Of a stretch of DNA of 64,000 bases, positions 22,903-33,264 are shown in pieces. A program made the position numbers and the translations under genes. Origin of the DNA: JALZEG01 sp046263255 (GTDB lineage Bacteria > Actinomycetota > CADDZG01 > WHSQ01); the NCBI GenBank assembly GCA_046263255.1, contig JBHELD010000030.1, positions 16,578-80,577 on the forward strand, given 5' to 3'. The notes under the pieces are model-generated. The model was given only the letters and a program-made list of their open reading frames with translations, made no database searches and had not been told where the DNA came from. Numbering within the stretch: position 1 is the stretch's first letter; every line of letters begins with the position of its first letter.

Positions 22903-25900
22903 ATGGGGCGCCGTTTCCGTACGTCGTTGCTCGCCGCCGCGGTCGCGGCCGCGGCGCTGGTCGCCGTGCCTTCCGTGGCACAGGCCGCCGCGTCGCTGAC
23001 GATCACGCCGACGACGTGGAACGTCATCGGGCTCGACTCGAACAAGCCGTCGGTGTCGAGCGGGCGGCCGAACGAGTTCCCCGTAGGCGCGAAGGTCTGC
23101 AACGGCGGCGATGCCGCGGCCTCGGGCGTCCAGGCGTCGTGGGCGTGGACCACGGCGAACTCGAACCTCTCGCTCGCGACGCCGTCTGCGACGACGCGGG
23201 CGATCGGCACGCTAGCGCCGGGCGCCTGCGCACACGTCACCTACAACGTCTTGATCAACCGCAACCAGCAGTCGTTCAACGCGCGCACGCGCGGCTACCA
23301 GATCACCGCGACCGCCGCGGGCGGGCTGACGGCCGCGACCCCGGCGAGCCGCGAGCTGTACGTCGAGAAGCTCGTCTCGCAGTCGCGGAACTCCGTCCTC
23401 GGCATAACGAGCGCGGCGTGCAGCGGCGGGAGCTGCACCGTCTACCGCGGCCAGACGTACACGTTCACGTTGAACTCGAAGACGGCTACGGGCGGCTACG
23501 AGCAGCTCGAGACGTTCGTCAACTTCCCCGACTCGATCTTCGAGATCGTCGACGTCAAGACGTCTTACGCGGCCCCCGCGGGAGCGACCAACGACCAGGT
23601 CTACGCGGACGCCTGCGGGTGGGACGCCGTGACGACGAGCCCCACGTACAGGAGCTGCGTCGGCCCCACGCGCTACTCCGGCGGAAAGGCCGGAGGCAAC
23701 CCGATCAAGACGGTCTACACGGTGAAGGTCGTGGGGACCGGCAGCGGCACCCTCTCCGGTCTCGTCTACGACTTCTCGGGCAGCAGCTTCCACTACAACG
23801 CGGACTTCGGCAGCGGCGTAAACGCGCTGCCGTTCACGGCGTCCGACGCGGCCGACCTCTCGGTGACGAAGTCGCACGGCGGCGCATTCGTCCGCGGGGG
23901 CACCGGGACCTACAGGATCACCGTCGACAACGCGGGGCCCGCGACGTCGGGCTCGATCATCGTGACCGACACCCTTCCCGCGGGCCTCACCTACCGGTCC
24001 TCCTCCGGGAGCGGCTGGTCCTGCTCGTGCAGCGCGTTCTCGCAGACGCTCCAGCTCACGCGCAGCGGCCTCGCGCCGGGTGCGTCGTCGTCGTTCGACC
24101 TCACGGTCGACGTCGCCGCGGGCGCGGCCGCTTCGGTCACGAACACCGCGTCGGTCCTGCAGTCGACGTCGTCGACGCTGAACGACCCGGCGTCCGGGAA
24201 CAACTCGACCGCCGACCCCACGACGGTCGCCGATCCGGGGGAGGCCGACCTCGTCGTCACGAAGAGCCGCGACCAGGTGTTCACCCCCGGCGGCAACGAG
24301 ACGTACACGATCCACCTCCGCAACGACGGCCCCGGGACCGTCCTCGGACCGGTCACCGTCACCGACGAGCTGCCGGCGGGCCTCACGTACGTCTCGGCGA
24401 CCGGGACCGGATGGACCTGCGGCGCCGCCGGCCAGACCGTGACCTGCACCCTCCCCGAAGACCTGAGGGCGCTCGAGCAGGCCCCCGACATCACGCTCGT
24501 GGTCGCGGTAGCGGAGAACGCGCCGCCGCGGGGCACGAACAGGACCTCGGCCACGGGGTCGGTCGACAACGACCCCAACGACCCGAACAACGTGAACCTC
24601 GACGACACCGTGCTGGTCGGCGAGGCCGACCTCTGGATCGAGAAGTCCCACACCGGCAGCTTCGGCCGCGGGGGGAGCGGGAGCTACTCGATCGTCGTCG
24701 GCAACAGGGGGCCCCACGCGGCGGCGACCCCACGCGTGGTCGACTCGCTTCCGTCCGGTCTCACGTTCGCGTCTGCGTCGGGAACGGGATGGACGTGCTC
24801 CTCCGCCGGCCAGGCCGTCACCTGTGACAGGGCGAGCGGCCTCGCCTCCGGATCGACGGCGCCGCGCCTCACGATCGTCACCGCGGTCGCGGCAAACGCG
24901 GCCTCGTCCGTCACGAACCACGCGACGGTCTGCTCGGTCGCCGAGGCCGGCTCGGTGACCGGGTGCCCGAACCTGAGCCAGGGGACACACGAGGTGGCGC
25001 CCTCGGACAACTCCGCCGAGGACCTCACGGCCACGGTCGCGCCGACGGACCTCTCCCTCGCCAACACCGCGTCGGTCGCGTCGGTCGACCCCGGCACGGC
25101 CTTCACCTACACGCTGGCGGTCACGAACAACGGGCCGAACGCGGCCGCGAACGTCACGGTCGTCGACACGCTGCCGGTCTACATCGACCCCGCGTCGATC
25201 TCGACCAACCCCGGGTCGAGCAACAATGCGACGCCCCCCTACTGCGACGTGACCGAGCGCGAGGTGACGTGCTTCCTCGGCACCGTCTCGGCGACGGCGG
25301 GGTCGAACACGGCGACGGCGACGATCACCGCGAAGGCCCTCTCGACCGCGGCCGGTCGAACGATCGTCAACACCGCGACCGTCTTCAGCGACCTCGGCGA
25401 CACGAACGCGAGCAACGACAGCGCGAGCTCGTCGGTGGCAGTGAACGGGGCGCTCGTGAACTCCGCCCCCGTCGCGGCGGACAAGACCGCGACCGTCCGC
25501 CGGTCGAGCACCGCCGGGACCGACGTCGTCCTCTCCGCCACCGATGCCGACGGCGATCCCCTGACCTTCGGGCTCGCCGGCGCGAACGGCGGCGCCGCGC
25601 ACGGGACCGTGACCGTGTCGGGGAACGTCGCGACGTACGTTCCGTCGGGCTCGTTCGTCGGCACCGACACCTTCCAGTACCGCGCGAACGACGGAGCGGC
25701 CGACTCGGCCCCCGCGACCGTTTCGGTGACGGTCACGAACGCGGCCCCGACCGCGGCCGCGCGGACCGCGAGCGTGCCGCATCGCGGCACCGGTGCGGCG
25801 ATCGCCCTGACCGGCTCCGACGCCGACGGCGACGCGCTCACGTTCGACCTGGTCGGACTCGACGGCGGCGCCGCACGCGGCAGCGTCACGATCTCCGGAG

Positions 25901-28900
25901 ACACCGCGACGTACGTGCCGTCGGGCGACTTCGTCGGGACCGACACGTTCGAGTACCGCGCGAACGACGGTGCGGAGACCTCGGCTCCGGCCACCGTCAC
26001 GGTGACCCTGACGAACGCCGCGCCCACGCTGGCCGCGGCCGCGCTCACACCGGAGACGATCGGCGCGGCAGGCACGTTGACCGCCGCCGCGGTCTCGCCG
26101 GCCGACGCCGACGGCGACGACCTCACGTACACCTACGTGTGGAGGCGCACGCGCGGCGGCGTCACGGAGACGCTCGAGACGTCCACGCTCGCGACGGCGA
26201 CCGACACGTACGAGCTCTCCGGCGGCGCCGCCGGCGACGAGATCACGGTCTCGATCACCGCGCACGACGGACATGCCGGCTCGCTCGCGCGCTCGGACTC
26301 CGCAGTCGTCGGCAACTCGCCTCCGACCGCCGCCTCGGCGACGGCGACGACGACGGAGGACACACCGGAGCCGATCACGCTCACGGGTGACGACGCGGAC
26401 GGGGACCCGCTGGCGTACGTCGTGACGTCGCTTCCGGCGCATGGGTCTCTCTACGAGGGCGCGCCGGCGGGGGCTCCGATCGCGACGCTGCCGTTCGACC
26501 TCGCCGGAGACGACGTCACCTACGTGCCCGCTCCCGGCTACAACGGATCCGACGGATTCACGTTCCAGACGAACGACGGCAGCGTCTCCTCATCGCAGGC
26601 GCTCGTGACGATCTCGGTCCTGCCGGTCAACGACGCCCCGGTCGCCTCGGCCGGGACGCTCACGGTCGCAGGAGACGAGACGTCCGGCGGGCTCGACCTG
26701 GCAGGGCTCGCGGCCGACGCCGAGACGCCGGACGCGAACCTGACCTACGAGATCGTCGACGATCCAGCGGGCGGCACCGCGACCCTGAACGGCTCGACGG
26801 TGACGTACACGCGCACGGCCGCCGGTCGTAGCGCGGACTCCTTCTCGTTCAAGGTGACCGACCGCGGCGACCCCGACGACTGCGGGCTGCCGCTCACGAC
26901 GAGCTGCTCGGGGGCCCTCGACAGCAACGTGGCGACGATCTCGGTCGCCTTCGACAACGCGGCTCCCGAGGCGACCCGTGACGCGCTCGTCACGGCGGAG
27001 GACACGCGCGTCACGATCACTCTCAGCGGCACCGACGCCGACGGCGACGACCTCTCGTTCGACGTCACGTCGCTGCCGGAGCACGGGTCGCTGTACACGG
27101 GAAGCGATGCCTCGGGGACGCCACTGGCGAACGTTCCGGCGACGCTGCCGGGCACGCGCGTGACCTACGTGCCCGACGCCGGCTACAACGGCCCCGACGG
27201 CTTCGAGTTCACGGCGTCCGACGGAACCGCCGCTTCGGCCACGGCTCCGGTTGCGATCACGGTCACGCCCGTGAACGACGCGCCGACGGCGGGGCCGGGC
27301 GAGATCCACGTGGCCGGCGGGGCCACCTCGGGACGGCTCGACCTCGCGACGCTCGCCGCCGACGACGAGACCGCCGACGCAGACCTCACCTACGAGATCG
27401 TCGACGGCCCCGCGAGCGGCACCGCGACGCTCGCCGGCTCCACGGTGACCTACACGCGTACCGCACCGGGGCGTGACGACGACTCGTTCACGTTCAAGGT
27501 CGCCGACGGCGGCGACCCCGACGGCTGCGGGACTCCGGTCCCCGGCGAGTGTGCGGCCTCCCGCGACGGCGCCCCGGCGACCGTCTCGGTGACGTTCGGC
27601 AACGCGGCGCCGTCGGCGGCTGCCGGCGCCACGACCACACCCGAGGACACTGCGGTTGCGATCACGCTCGGCGGGACCGACCCCGACGGCGACGTGCTGT
27701 CGTACGAGATCGCGTCGCTTCCCTCGCACGGCGCGCTCCGCGCCGGAGCGACGGAGATCGACGCCGTGCCGTTCGAGCTGCCGGGCTCGCAGGTGACGTA
27801 CGTGCCGGACGCGAACTTCCACGGCGACGACACGTTCGGGTTCGCCGCGTCCGACGGACGCGCGGGCTCGGCTGTGGCCGCCGTCGCGGTGGCGGTGACC
27901 CCCGTGAACGACCGTCCCGGGGCAGCCGGCGGAGCGATGACGGTTGAGGGTCCGTCCACCGGCGCGCAGCTGGACCTCGCGAACCTCGTGGACGACGTCG
28001 AGACCGACGTCTCGGACCTGACGTACGAGCTCGTCGCCGGCCCCTCCAACGGAACCGCGACGCTGCAGGGATCGACGCTCACGTTCACGAGAGACGGCGC
28101 CGGCCGCGACGCCGACGAGATCACGTTCAAGGTGACCGACCGCGGCGATCCGGACGACTGCGGGGAGCCCGTGGCGGACGTGTGCGCCGCTCCGAAGGAG
28201 AGCGCGGTCGCGAGGGTGACGGTGGCGTTCGACTACGTCCGGCCGACCGCGTCCCCTCAAGACGTGACGACGCCGGAGGACCAGCGGGTGGCCCTCACGC
28301 TCGAGGGCGAGGCCCCCAGCGACGGGGACCGGTCTTTCAAGGTGACGTCCCTGCCGGGCCACGGGTCGTTGTTCGACGGGAGCACGCGCGTGGGCACGGT
28401 CCCGTTCGAGCTCACCGGGGCCGAGGTCGTCTACGAGCCGGCGGAGGACTACGAGGGCAACGACGGCTTCACGTTCGTGACGTCGGGGCTCCAGGACTCG
28501 GCGCCGGCGCGCGTCGGGATCACGGTGACGGCGGTGAACGACCGGCCGGAAGCCGTCGACGTAACGGCGTCGGCGCGCCCGGGGACGCAGGCACCGGTCG
28601 CGCTGAAGGCGACCGACGTGGACGGGGACGACCTCGAGCTCTCGATCGCCGGCGGCCCCGCGGGGGGCACGCTCGGCGCGCTCGGCGCGCCCGCGTGCCG
28701 GATCGCGTCCGGCACGAGTACCTGCGAGGTCCTCGTCGGCTACACGCCCTCGACCGGGTTCACCGGCGCCGACACGTTCACGTTCGTCGCCTTCGACGGC
28801 GCCGCCTCCTCGGCGGCGGCGACCGTCACCGTCACCGTCGCCGAGGAGGACGAGGAGCCCACGACGCAGCCGCCACCCGCGCCGGACCAGACGACGACCC

Positions 28901-29886
28901 CGTCTCCGGCTCCGACGGACGAGCCGGCCGCCACGCCGGGCCCGAGCCCGTCGCCGGAGCCGTCGCCCACACCTTCGCCGACTCCGTCCGCGACGCCGAC
29001 TCCCGACCCCGAGGAGCAGTGCGGCGCGCCGATCGAGGTCGAGGCAAACGGCGACCCGATCGTCGGGACGCCGTGTGGCGAGCTCATCACCGTCTATGCG
29101 TCCGTGCCGGCGACGATCGAGGCGCTCGGCGGCGACGACACGATCTTCGTGTTCGGCTCGGCCGAGGTGCAGGTGTCCGCCGGCGGCGGCGCCGACGAGG
29201 TGTCGTGCGTCGAGACGCAGGCGACGGTGCTCGGCGGCAACGGTCGCGACGTCATCGAGTGCGGCGCCGGCGACGACGTGCTCCGCGGCGGCCGCGGGGC
29301 CGACGTGCTGCTCTCCGGCGACGGCCACGACCGGGTAGTGGGAGGGAGCGGGAAGGACCGCATCGACGCAGGCACCGGAGAGGACCTCGCGATCGGCGGC
29401 CGCGACGAGGACCTCGTCGTCGGCGGCCCCGGTGACGACGTGCTGAAGGGGCAGGGAGGCGTCGACACGATCCACGGCGGGTCGGGAGACGACCTGCTGC
29501 GCGGCGCGCGCGGCGGCGACCTCGAGTACGGCGGGAAGGGCGACGACCTCGTCCGTGCCGGCTTCGGCGACGACCTCGTCTGGGGCGGCCGCGGGGACGA
29601 CCGCCTGATGGGGAACGAGGGCGACGACAGCATCCAGGGCGGCGGCGGCCACGACGTCCTGCGGGGGCGCGCGGGCGCGGACTCGCTGCGCGGACGCGGC
29701 GGCGCCGACGTGATCCGGGGCGGTCCCGGAGACGACAGCCTGCGGGGGCTTGGCGGGAACGACAGGATCCAGTCCGGCTCCGGGCGGAACGACATCGACG
29801 GTGGGAGCGGCATGGACGTCTGCGTCGTAGGAACCACGGGCAACGTCTGGAGGCGCTGCGAGCGGCACCTCGAGCGGAGGTTCTAG
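22903..29886 (+). CDS. giant secreted multi-repeat protein: DUF11, cadherin-like and RTX domains
   Basis: A 2327-residue exported protein. A signal peptide (MGRRFRTSLLAAAVAAAALV, cleavage near AQAAA) leads to an N-terminal beta domain (to about 310). Four DUF11 modules follow at about 316, 447, 575 and 715, each with a YTI/TNNGP strand and VTDTLPAGL. From about 853 there is a tandem array of cadherin-like/Ig modules (ATDADGDPL, GTDTFQYRANDG, VTPVNDAP). A Pro/Thr/Ser stalk at about 1983-2030 precedes some 230 residues of RTX nonapeptides (GGNGRDVIECGAGDD type) that bind calcium and drive folding outside the cell. No sorting motif or transmembrane anchor is seen, so it is either released or held by other interactions. 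An adhesin or matrix role is inference. Start ATG 22903 follows GGGAGG. Confidence 0.88.
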   Translation: MGRRFRTSLLAAAVAAAALVAVPSVAQAAASLTITPTTWNVIGLDSNKPSVSSGRPNEFPVGAKVCNGGDAAASGVQASWAWTTANSNLSLATPSATTRAIGTLAPGACAHVTYNVLINRNQQSFNARTRGYQITATAAGGLTAATPASRELYVEKLVSQSRNSVLGITSAACSGGSCTVYRGQTYTFTLNSKTATGGYEQLETFVNFPDSIFEIVDVKTSYAAPAGATNDQVYADACGWDAVTTSPTYRSCVGPTRYSGGKAGGNPIKTVYTVKVVGTGSGTLSGLVYDFSGSSFHYNADFGSGVNALPFTASDAADLSVTKSHGGAFVRGGTGTYRITVDNAGPATSGSIIVTDTLPAGLTYRSSSGSGWSCSCSAFSQTLQLTRSGLAPGASSSFDLTVDVAAGAAASVTNTASVLQSTSSTLNDPASGNNSTADPTTVADPGEADLVVTKSRDQVFTPGGNETYTIHLRNDGPGTVLGPVTVTDELPAGLTYVSATGTGWTCGAAGQTVTCTLPEDLRALEQAPDITLVVAVAENAPPRGTNRTSATGSVDNDPNDPNNVNLDDTVLVGEADLWIEKSHTGSFGRGGSGSYSIVVGNRGPHAAATPRVVDSLPSGLTFASASGTGWTCSSAGQAVTCDRASGLASGSTAPRLTIVTAVAANAASSVTNHATVCSVAEAGSVTGCPNLSQGTHEVAPSDNSAEDLTATVAPTDLSLANTASVASVDPGTAFTYTLAVTNNGPNAAANVTVVDTLPVYIDPASISTNPGSSNNATPPYCDVTEREVTCFLGTVSATAGSNTATATITAKALSTAAGRTIVNTATVFSDLGDTNASNDSASSSVAVNGALVNSAPVAADKTATVRRSSTAGTDVVLSATDADGDPLTFGLAGANGGAAHGTVTVSGNVATYVPSGSFVGTDTFQYRANDGAADSAPATVSVTVTNAAPTAAARTASVPHRGTGAAIALTGSDADGDALTFDLVGLDGGAARGSVTISGDTATYVPSGDFVGTDTFEYRANDGAETSAPATVTVTLTNAAPTLAAAALTPETIGAAGTLTAAAVSPADADGDDLTYTYVWRRTRGGVTETLETSTLATATDTYELSGGAAGDEITVSITAHDGHAGSLARSDSAVVGNSPPTAASATATTTEDTPEPITLTGDDADGDPLAYVVTSLPAHGSLYEGAPAGAPIATLPFDLAGDDVTYVPAPGYNGSDGFTFQTNDGSVSSSQALVTISVLPVNDAPVASAGTLTVAGDETSGGLDLAGLAADAETPDANLTYEIVDDPAGGTATLNGSTVTYTRTAAGRSADSFSFKVTDRGDPDDCGLPLTTSCSGALDSNVATISVAFDNAAPEATRDALVTAEDTRVTITLSGTDADGDDLSFDVTSLPEHGSLYTGSDASGTPLANVPATLPGTRVTYVPDAGYNGPDGFEFTASDGTAASATAPVAITVTPVNDAPTAGPGEIHVAGGATSGRLDLATLAADDETADADLTYEIVDGPASGTATLAGSTVTYTRTAPGRDDDSFTFKVADGGDPDGCGTPVPGECAASRDGAPATVSVTFGNAAPSAAAGATTTPEDTAVAITLGGTDPDGDVLSYEIASLPSHGALRAGATEIDAVPFELPGSQVTYVPDANFHGDDTFGFAASDGRAGSAVAAVAVAVTPVNDRPGAAGGAMTVEGPSTGAQLDLANLVDDVETDVSDLTYELVAGPSNGTATLQGSTLTFTRDGAGRDADEITFKVTDRGDPDDCGEPVADVCAAPKESAVARVTVAFDYVRPTASPQDVTTPEDQRVALTLEGEAPSDGDRSFKVTSLPGHGSLFDGSTRVGTVPFELTGAEVVYEPAEDYEGNDGFTFVTSGLQDSAPARVGITVTAVNDRPEAVDVTASARPGTQAPVALKATDVDGDDLELSIAGGPAGGTLGALGAPACRIASGTSTCEVLVGYTPSTGFTGADTFTFVAFDGAASSAAATVTVTVAEEDEEPTTQPPPAPDQTTTPSPAPTDEPAATPGPSPSPEPSPTPSPTPSATPTPDPEEQCGAPIEVEANGDPIVGTPCGELITVYASVPATIEALGGDDTIFVFGSAEVQVSAGGGADEVSCVETQATVLGGNGRDVIECGAGDDVLRGGRGADVLLSGDGHDRVVGGSGKDRIDAGTGEDLAIGGRDEDLVVGGPGDDVLKGQGGVDTIHGGSGDDLLRGARGGDLEYGGKGDDLVRAGFGDDLVWGGRGDDRLMGNEGDDSIQGGGGHDVLRGRAGADSLRGRGGADVIRGGPGDDSLRGLGGNDRIQSGSGRNDIDGGSGMDVCVVGTTGNVWRRCERHLERRF

Positions 29887-29969
29887 CGCGGGCGACTCGG
29901 AGCCGCAGGCGAGCTAGCTCGTCCGGCCGTGGGACGATGGGCGCCACGGCGCACGTCGAAGGGGGAGCC

Positions 29970-31451
29970 ATGCCCGCGAGTCTTGCCGTTGCCGCGACCG
30001 CGATCCTGACGCTCGTCACGACGCCCGCGGCCGCGCAGCCCGCGTCGTGTCACGGGCGCAGGCCGACGATCGTCGGGACGGCAGGTCACGACACGCTGCG
30101 CGGCACGGCGCGCGCCGACGTGATCCACGGACTGGCCGGCGACGACCTCATCGTGGGACGCGGCGGGGACGACGCGGTCTGCGACGGCGACGGAGACGAC
30201 GTGGTAAGGGCCGGCAGCGGGCGTGATTCGCTCCACAACGGCGACGGCGACGACGTGCTCGGCGGGGGCCGCGACGACGACACCGTCAACGTCCTGGATG
30301 CCTTCTACGGGTTCGACGCCGCGGGCTCGGACGAGCTGCGCGGAGGTGCCGGAGACGACGTCCTCTTCGCCAACTCCCAACAGAGCGACGATGCATACCA
30401 CGGCGGCGCCGGCGACGACCGTCTCGACTTGCGCGCCCTCACCGAGGGTGCGGTGGTAGATCTCGCCGCGGGATCGATCACCGGCGCGGGGAGGGCATCC
30501 GTGGGAGGGGTCGAGGACGTCCACGGCACGGGGTACTCGGACGAGATCCGCGGCGACGGCGCGGCGAACGAGCTCTTCGTCGGCGAAGCGTCGGGCGGCT
30601 TCTTCGGCCCGACGTATCCCGCCGACCCCGTCGCGGACGTGCTCGACGGCCGCGGCGGCGACGACCTTCTCGACGGGGGGAGCGGCGACGACGCGATCGC
30701 CGGCGGCGAGGGCCGCGATGTCGTCCGCGACGGCCTCGGGAGCGACGCGATCGCGACCGGAGACGGCGACGACTTCGTCTCGACGGGATACCGCTGCAGG
30801 CAGCCGTCTCACGACGAGCAATGCTCGCCGCCGCAGGAGGCGTACCTCGGGGACCGGATCGACGGCGGCGCCGGAGGCGACACGCTCGCCGGCGGGCACG
30901 GTGACGACACGATCGCGGCCGCCGCCGGGAACGACTTCCTCGCCGGCGCCGGCGGAGCCGACACGCTGCGCGGCGGTGACGGCGGCGACGTCCTGCGCGG
31001 CGGCCACGGCACCGACGCGCTCGACGGCGGGACCGGCATCGACTCCGCCGACTTCGGCGACGTCCCCGCCGCCGTCACGGTGGACCTTGCCGCCGCGACC
31101 GTGTCCGGGGGCAGCACCGACACGATCGTCGGCATCGAAGGAGCCTTCGGCTCGGCGTTCGACGACGTCCTCTCCGGCACCGACGCCGAGGACCGCCTCT
31201 CCGGGCACGACGGGAACGACGTCCTGCGGGGGCTCGGCGGCCCGGACGACCTCGACGGAGGCGACGGCGAGGACGAGGTGTACGGAGGCGCCGGCGACGA
31301 CTCGCTGAGCGGAGGCGTCGGCCCGCGGTACCTCGGGCACAACCAGGCGGACGGGCGGCCGGACCTGCAGGAGGGAGGGCCCGGAGACGACTTCTGCTGG
31401 GGGAGCGCGTTCGACGAGCTCGTGGAGTGCGAGGGCGTGGTCGTCGAGTAG
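29970..31451 (+). CDS. secreted RTX calcium-binding protein
   Basis: A 493-residue exported protein. A signal peptide ends near TPAAAQPAS. Nearly the whole mature chain is RTX repeats (GRGGDDAVCDGDGDD, LDGRGGDDLLDGGSGDD, GGHGTDALDGGTGID), interrupted by VDLAAATVSGGSTDTIVGIE-type linkers as in hemolysin-type repeat proteins. There is no catalytic domain. The ATG 29970 follows GAAGGGGGAG. It lies 83 bp after the giant RTX protein and could share its transcript. Such proteins usually fold on extracellular calcium; a structural or surface role is inferred. Confidence 0.85.
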   Translation: MPASLAVAATAILTLVTTPAAAQPASCHGRRPTIVGTAGHDTLRGTARADVIHGLAGDDLIVGRGGDDAVCDGDGDDVVRAGSGRDSLHNGDGDDVLGGGRDDDTVNVLDAFYGFDAAGSDELRGGAGDDVLFANSQQSDDAYHGGAGDDRLDLRALTEGAVVDLAAGSITGAGRASVGGVEDVHGTGYSDEIRGDGAANELFVGEASGGFFGPTYPADPVADVLDGRGGDDLLDGGSGDDAIAGGEGRDVVRDGLGSDAIATGDGDDFVSTGYRCRQPSHDEQCSPPQEAYLGDRIDGGAGGDTLAGGHGDDTIAAAAGNDFLAGAGGADTLRGGDGGDVLRGGHGTDALDGGTGIDSADFGDVPAAVTVDLAAATVSGGSTDTIVGIEGAFGSAFDDVLSGTDAEDRLSGHDGNDVLRGLGGPDDLDGGDGEDEVYGGAGDDSLSGGVGPRYLGHNQADGRPDLQEGGPGDDFCWGSAFDELVECEGVVVE

Positions 31452-31463
31452 GCGGAGAAGAGA

Positions 31464-31490
31464 AAGCGGCGGGCACCGGGCCCGCCGCTT
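31464..31490. terminator. bidirectional terminator hairpin
   Basis: AAGCGGCGGG (31464-31473) pairs perfectly with CCCGCCGCTT (31481-31490) around a 7-base loop. It lies between the convergent RTX gene and the next minus-strand gene, so it can end transcripts from both sides. Confidence 0.8.
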
Positions 31491-31509
31491 CGTCCATCTT
31501 TCCCGCTCG

Positions 31510-32028
31510 CTACTTCTTCTTCGCCTTCGGCGGCGTCGCCGTGTACGACCAGTTCGCGTTGTAGCCGCTTCCGATCCCGAGGCAGATCAGCGCCAGCGTC
31601 GACTCCCGGGGGACCGTGCCCGCCTCGCCGCCGGCCTTCCTCGTGAGGTACGCCGAGCTCTGGACGATCCCGCCCTGCTGAGCGGGGTCGGCCGGGTCGA
31701 CATGGCCCGGGTCGATGTAGAACGTCACGTCGAGGTCCTCGGTGCCCATGCCGCCGCCGGTGACGTCGAGCTTGAACTTGCCGTCCCACGTCGAGGGGTC
31801 GATCTCGATCATGCTGGCCATGGGTCCTGCGGTCGCCCCGCCGGTGAAGATCCAGGCGCGCCGGCCCCATCCGGTCCAGCATCCGCCGGTCGTCTCGCCG
31901 TTCGGGCCGGGTCCGGGCAGAAGGACGGTCCCCTCCTCCTTCTGGGGAGGAGCGCCGGCTCCGGCCGCGAGGGGGGACAGCGCCGCGACGAGCGTCGCAG
32001 CGAGCAAAACCGTGATCACGCGCTTCAT
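31510..32028 (-). CDS. secreted protein of unknown function
   Basis: A 172-residue protein with a clear signal peptide (MKRVITVLLAATLVAALSPL, cleavage near AAGAG) and a Lys-rich end (PPKAKKK). The mature part is a beta-rich domain with single cysteines in GGCWTGWGRR and LICLGIGSGYN, possibly one disulfide. I recognise no family. ATG 32028 has GGAGG upstream. The 205-bp spacer to the next gene holds a CTTCTGT/ACAGAAG inverted repeat (32073-32079, 32111-32117). Confidence 0.75.
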   Translation of the reverse strand: MKRVITVLLAATLVAALSPLAAGAGAPPQKEEGTVLLPGPGPNGETTGGCWTGWGRRAWIFTGGATAGPMASMIEIDPSTWDGKFKLDVTGGGMGTEDLDVTFYIDPGHVDPADPAQQGGIVQSSAYLTRKAGGEAGTVPRESTLALICLGIGSGYNANWSYTATPPKAKKK

Positions 32029-32233
32029 AACGAGCCTCCAGGACGTCCGTTCGGACTTGCCGCCGTACATGTCTTCTGTGCGGAGGCGCCCATTCCTGCC
32101 GCCCGGGGCTACAGAAGCTCGACACCTGCCCGTCTCGGTCGAACCGGGCGAGCAGCACGGACCGCGATTAGTTTCGGGGGCCGGGCCCGTCTAACCCTCC
32201 GAAGGCGCAGGAGCGAGGAAAGGAGTGGACGGA

Positions 32234-32716
32234 ATGCAGAAGATCGTCCCGAACTTGTGGTTCGACACCGAGGCCGAGGAGGCAGCGGAGTTCTACACCT
32301 CGATCTTCAAGGACTCGGAGATCACCGGCGTGACGCGGTACCCCGAGGCGGGGCCGCGGGCGACCGGATCGGTCATGACGGTGAACTTCCGGCTCTTCGG
32401 TCAGGACTTCACGGCGATCAACGGCGGCCCGGAGTTCAAGTTCACGGAGGCCGTCTCGTTCCTCGTCAGCTGCGAGACGCAGGACGAGGTCGACGAGCTG
32501 TGGGAGAGGCTGCTCGAGGGCGGGGGCCGGGAGATCCAGTGCGGGTGGCTGAAGGACAGGTACGGCCTGTCGTGGCAGATCGTTCCCAAGGGGGTCGACG
32601 AGCTGGTCTCGAAGGGCGATCCCGCACGGGTGAACAGCGCGATGAAGGCGATGCTGGGCATGGTGAAGCTCGACCTCGCGGCGCTGCAGAAGGCCTACGA
32701 CGAGCCCGTCGGGTAG
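32234..32716 (+). CDS. PhnB-like VOC-family protein
   Basis: A 160-residue protein of the vicinal-oxygen-chelate/PhnB (3-demethylubiquinone methyltransferase-like) family. Signatures are VPNLWFDTEAEEAAEFY, VNFRLFGQDFTAINGGPEF, CETQDEVDELWERL and GWLKDRYGLSWQIVP. The real reaction of this family is mostly unknown; many members act on small electrophiles or are drug-binding. ATG 32234 with AAGGAG at 32219-32224 is favoured over GTG 32225. A second VOC gene follows. Confidence 0.88.
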   Translation: MQKIVPNLWFDTEAEEAAEFYTSIFKDSEITGVTRYPEAGPRATGSVMTVNFRLFGQDFTAINGGPEFKFTEAVSFLVSCETQDEVDELWERLLEGGGREIQCGWLKDRYGLSWQIVPKGVDELVSKGDPARVNSAMKAMLGMVKLDLAALQKAYDEPVG

Positions 32717-32795
32717 GGGCGCCGCGCGACGTTCGTCCTGATCCACGGACTCGGACCGGTCGATAGGTACGCGGCCCCCGACGAAAGGAGCGGTC

Positions 32796-33182
32796 ATGTT
32801 GGGCGACACGAAGGCCTACAGCGGGTTCGCGGTGGACGACGCCGCGCGCGCCCGCACGTTCTACTCCGAGACGCTCGGGATCAGGACCACCGTGGTCGAC
32901 GAGCAGAACGGGCTCATGACGCTGCACCTCGCCGGCGACAGGGACACGTTCGTCTACCAGAAGCCCGACTTCGTCCCGGCGACGTACACGATCCTGAACT
33001 TCGTCGTGGACGACGTCGCCGCGAGCGTCGACGCGCTCTCCGCCCGCGGCGTGAAGTTCGAGCGTTACGAGGGCTTCGACCAGGACGAGAAGGGGATCGC
33101 CCACGGCCTCGGCGGCGGCCCCGACATCGCGTGGTTCGAGGACCCGGCGGGCAACATCCTCGCGGTGCTCCAGGACATGTAG
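32796..33182 (+). CDS. glyoxalase/bleomycin-resistance VOC protein
   Basis: A 128-residue single VOC domain: YSGFAVDDAARARTFYSETLG, then NFVVDDVAASVDALSARGV and a C-terminal AWFEDPAGNILAVLQ. The terminal DPAGN-E/Q metal region is typical. Ribosome site GAAAGGAG precedes ATG 32796. It follows the PhnB-like gene by 79 bp on the same strand. Substrate unknown. Confidence 0.88.
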   Translation: MLGDTKAYSGFAVDDAARARTFYSETLGIRTTVVDEQNGLMTLHLAGDRDTFVYQKPDFVPATYTILNFVVDDVAASVDALSARGVKFERYEGFDQDEKGIAHGLGGGPDIAWFEDPAGNILAVLQDM

Positions 33183-33264
33183 ACCCGGCGGGACGGTCTC
33201 CCGGGCACCGGCCGGACATCCCGTGACGCAGGAACCGGGAGGGCCGGCACCGAACCTCCAGGTC

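Noticed and set aside
23212..29868. Long antisense open frames opposite the giant repeat protein
   Set aside because: Repetitive shadow of the coding strand; no plausible start sites or domain signatures.
29910..29921. Perfect 12-bp palindrome CGAGCTAGCTCG between the RTX genes
   Set aside because: Could be a weak terminator or chance; no loop, no repeat elsewhere in the window.
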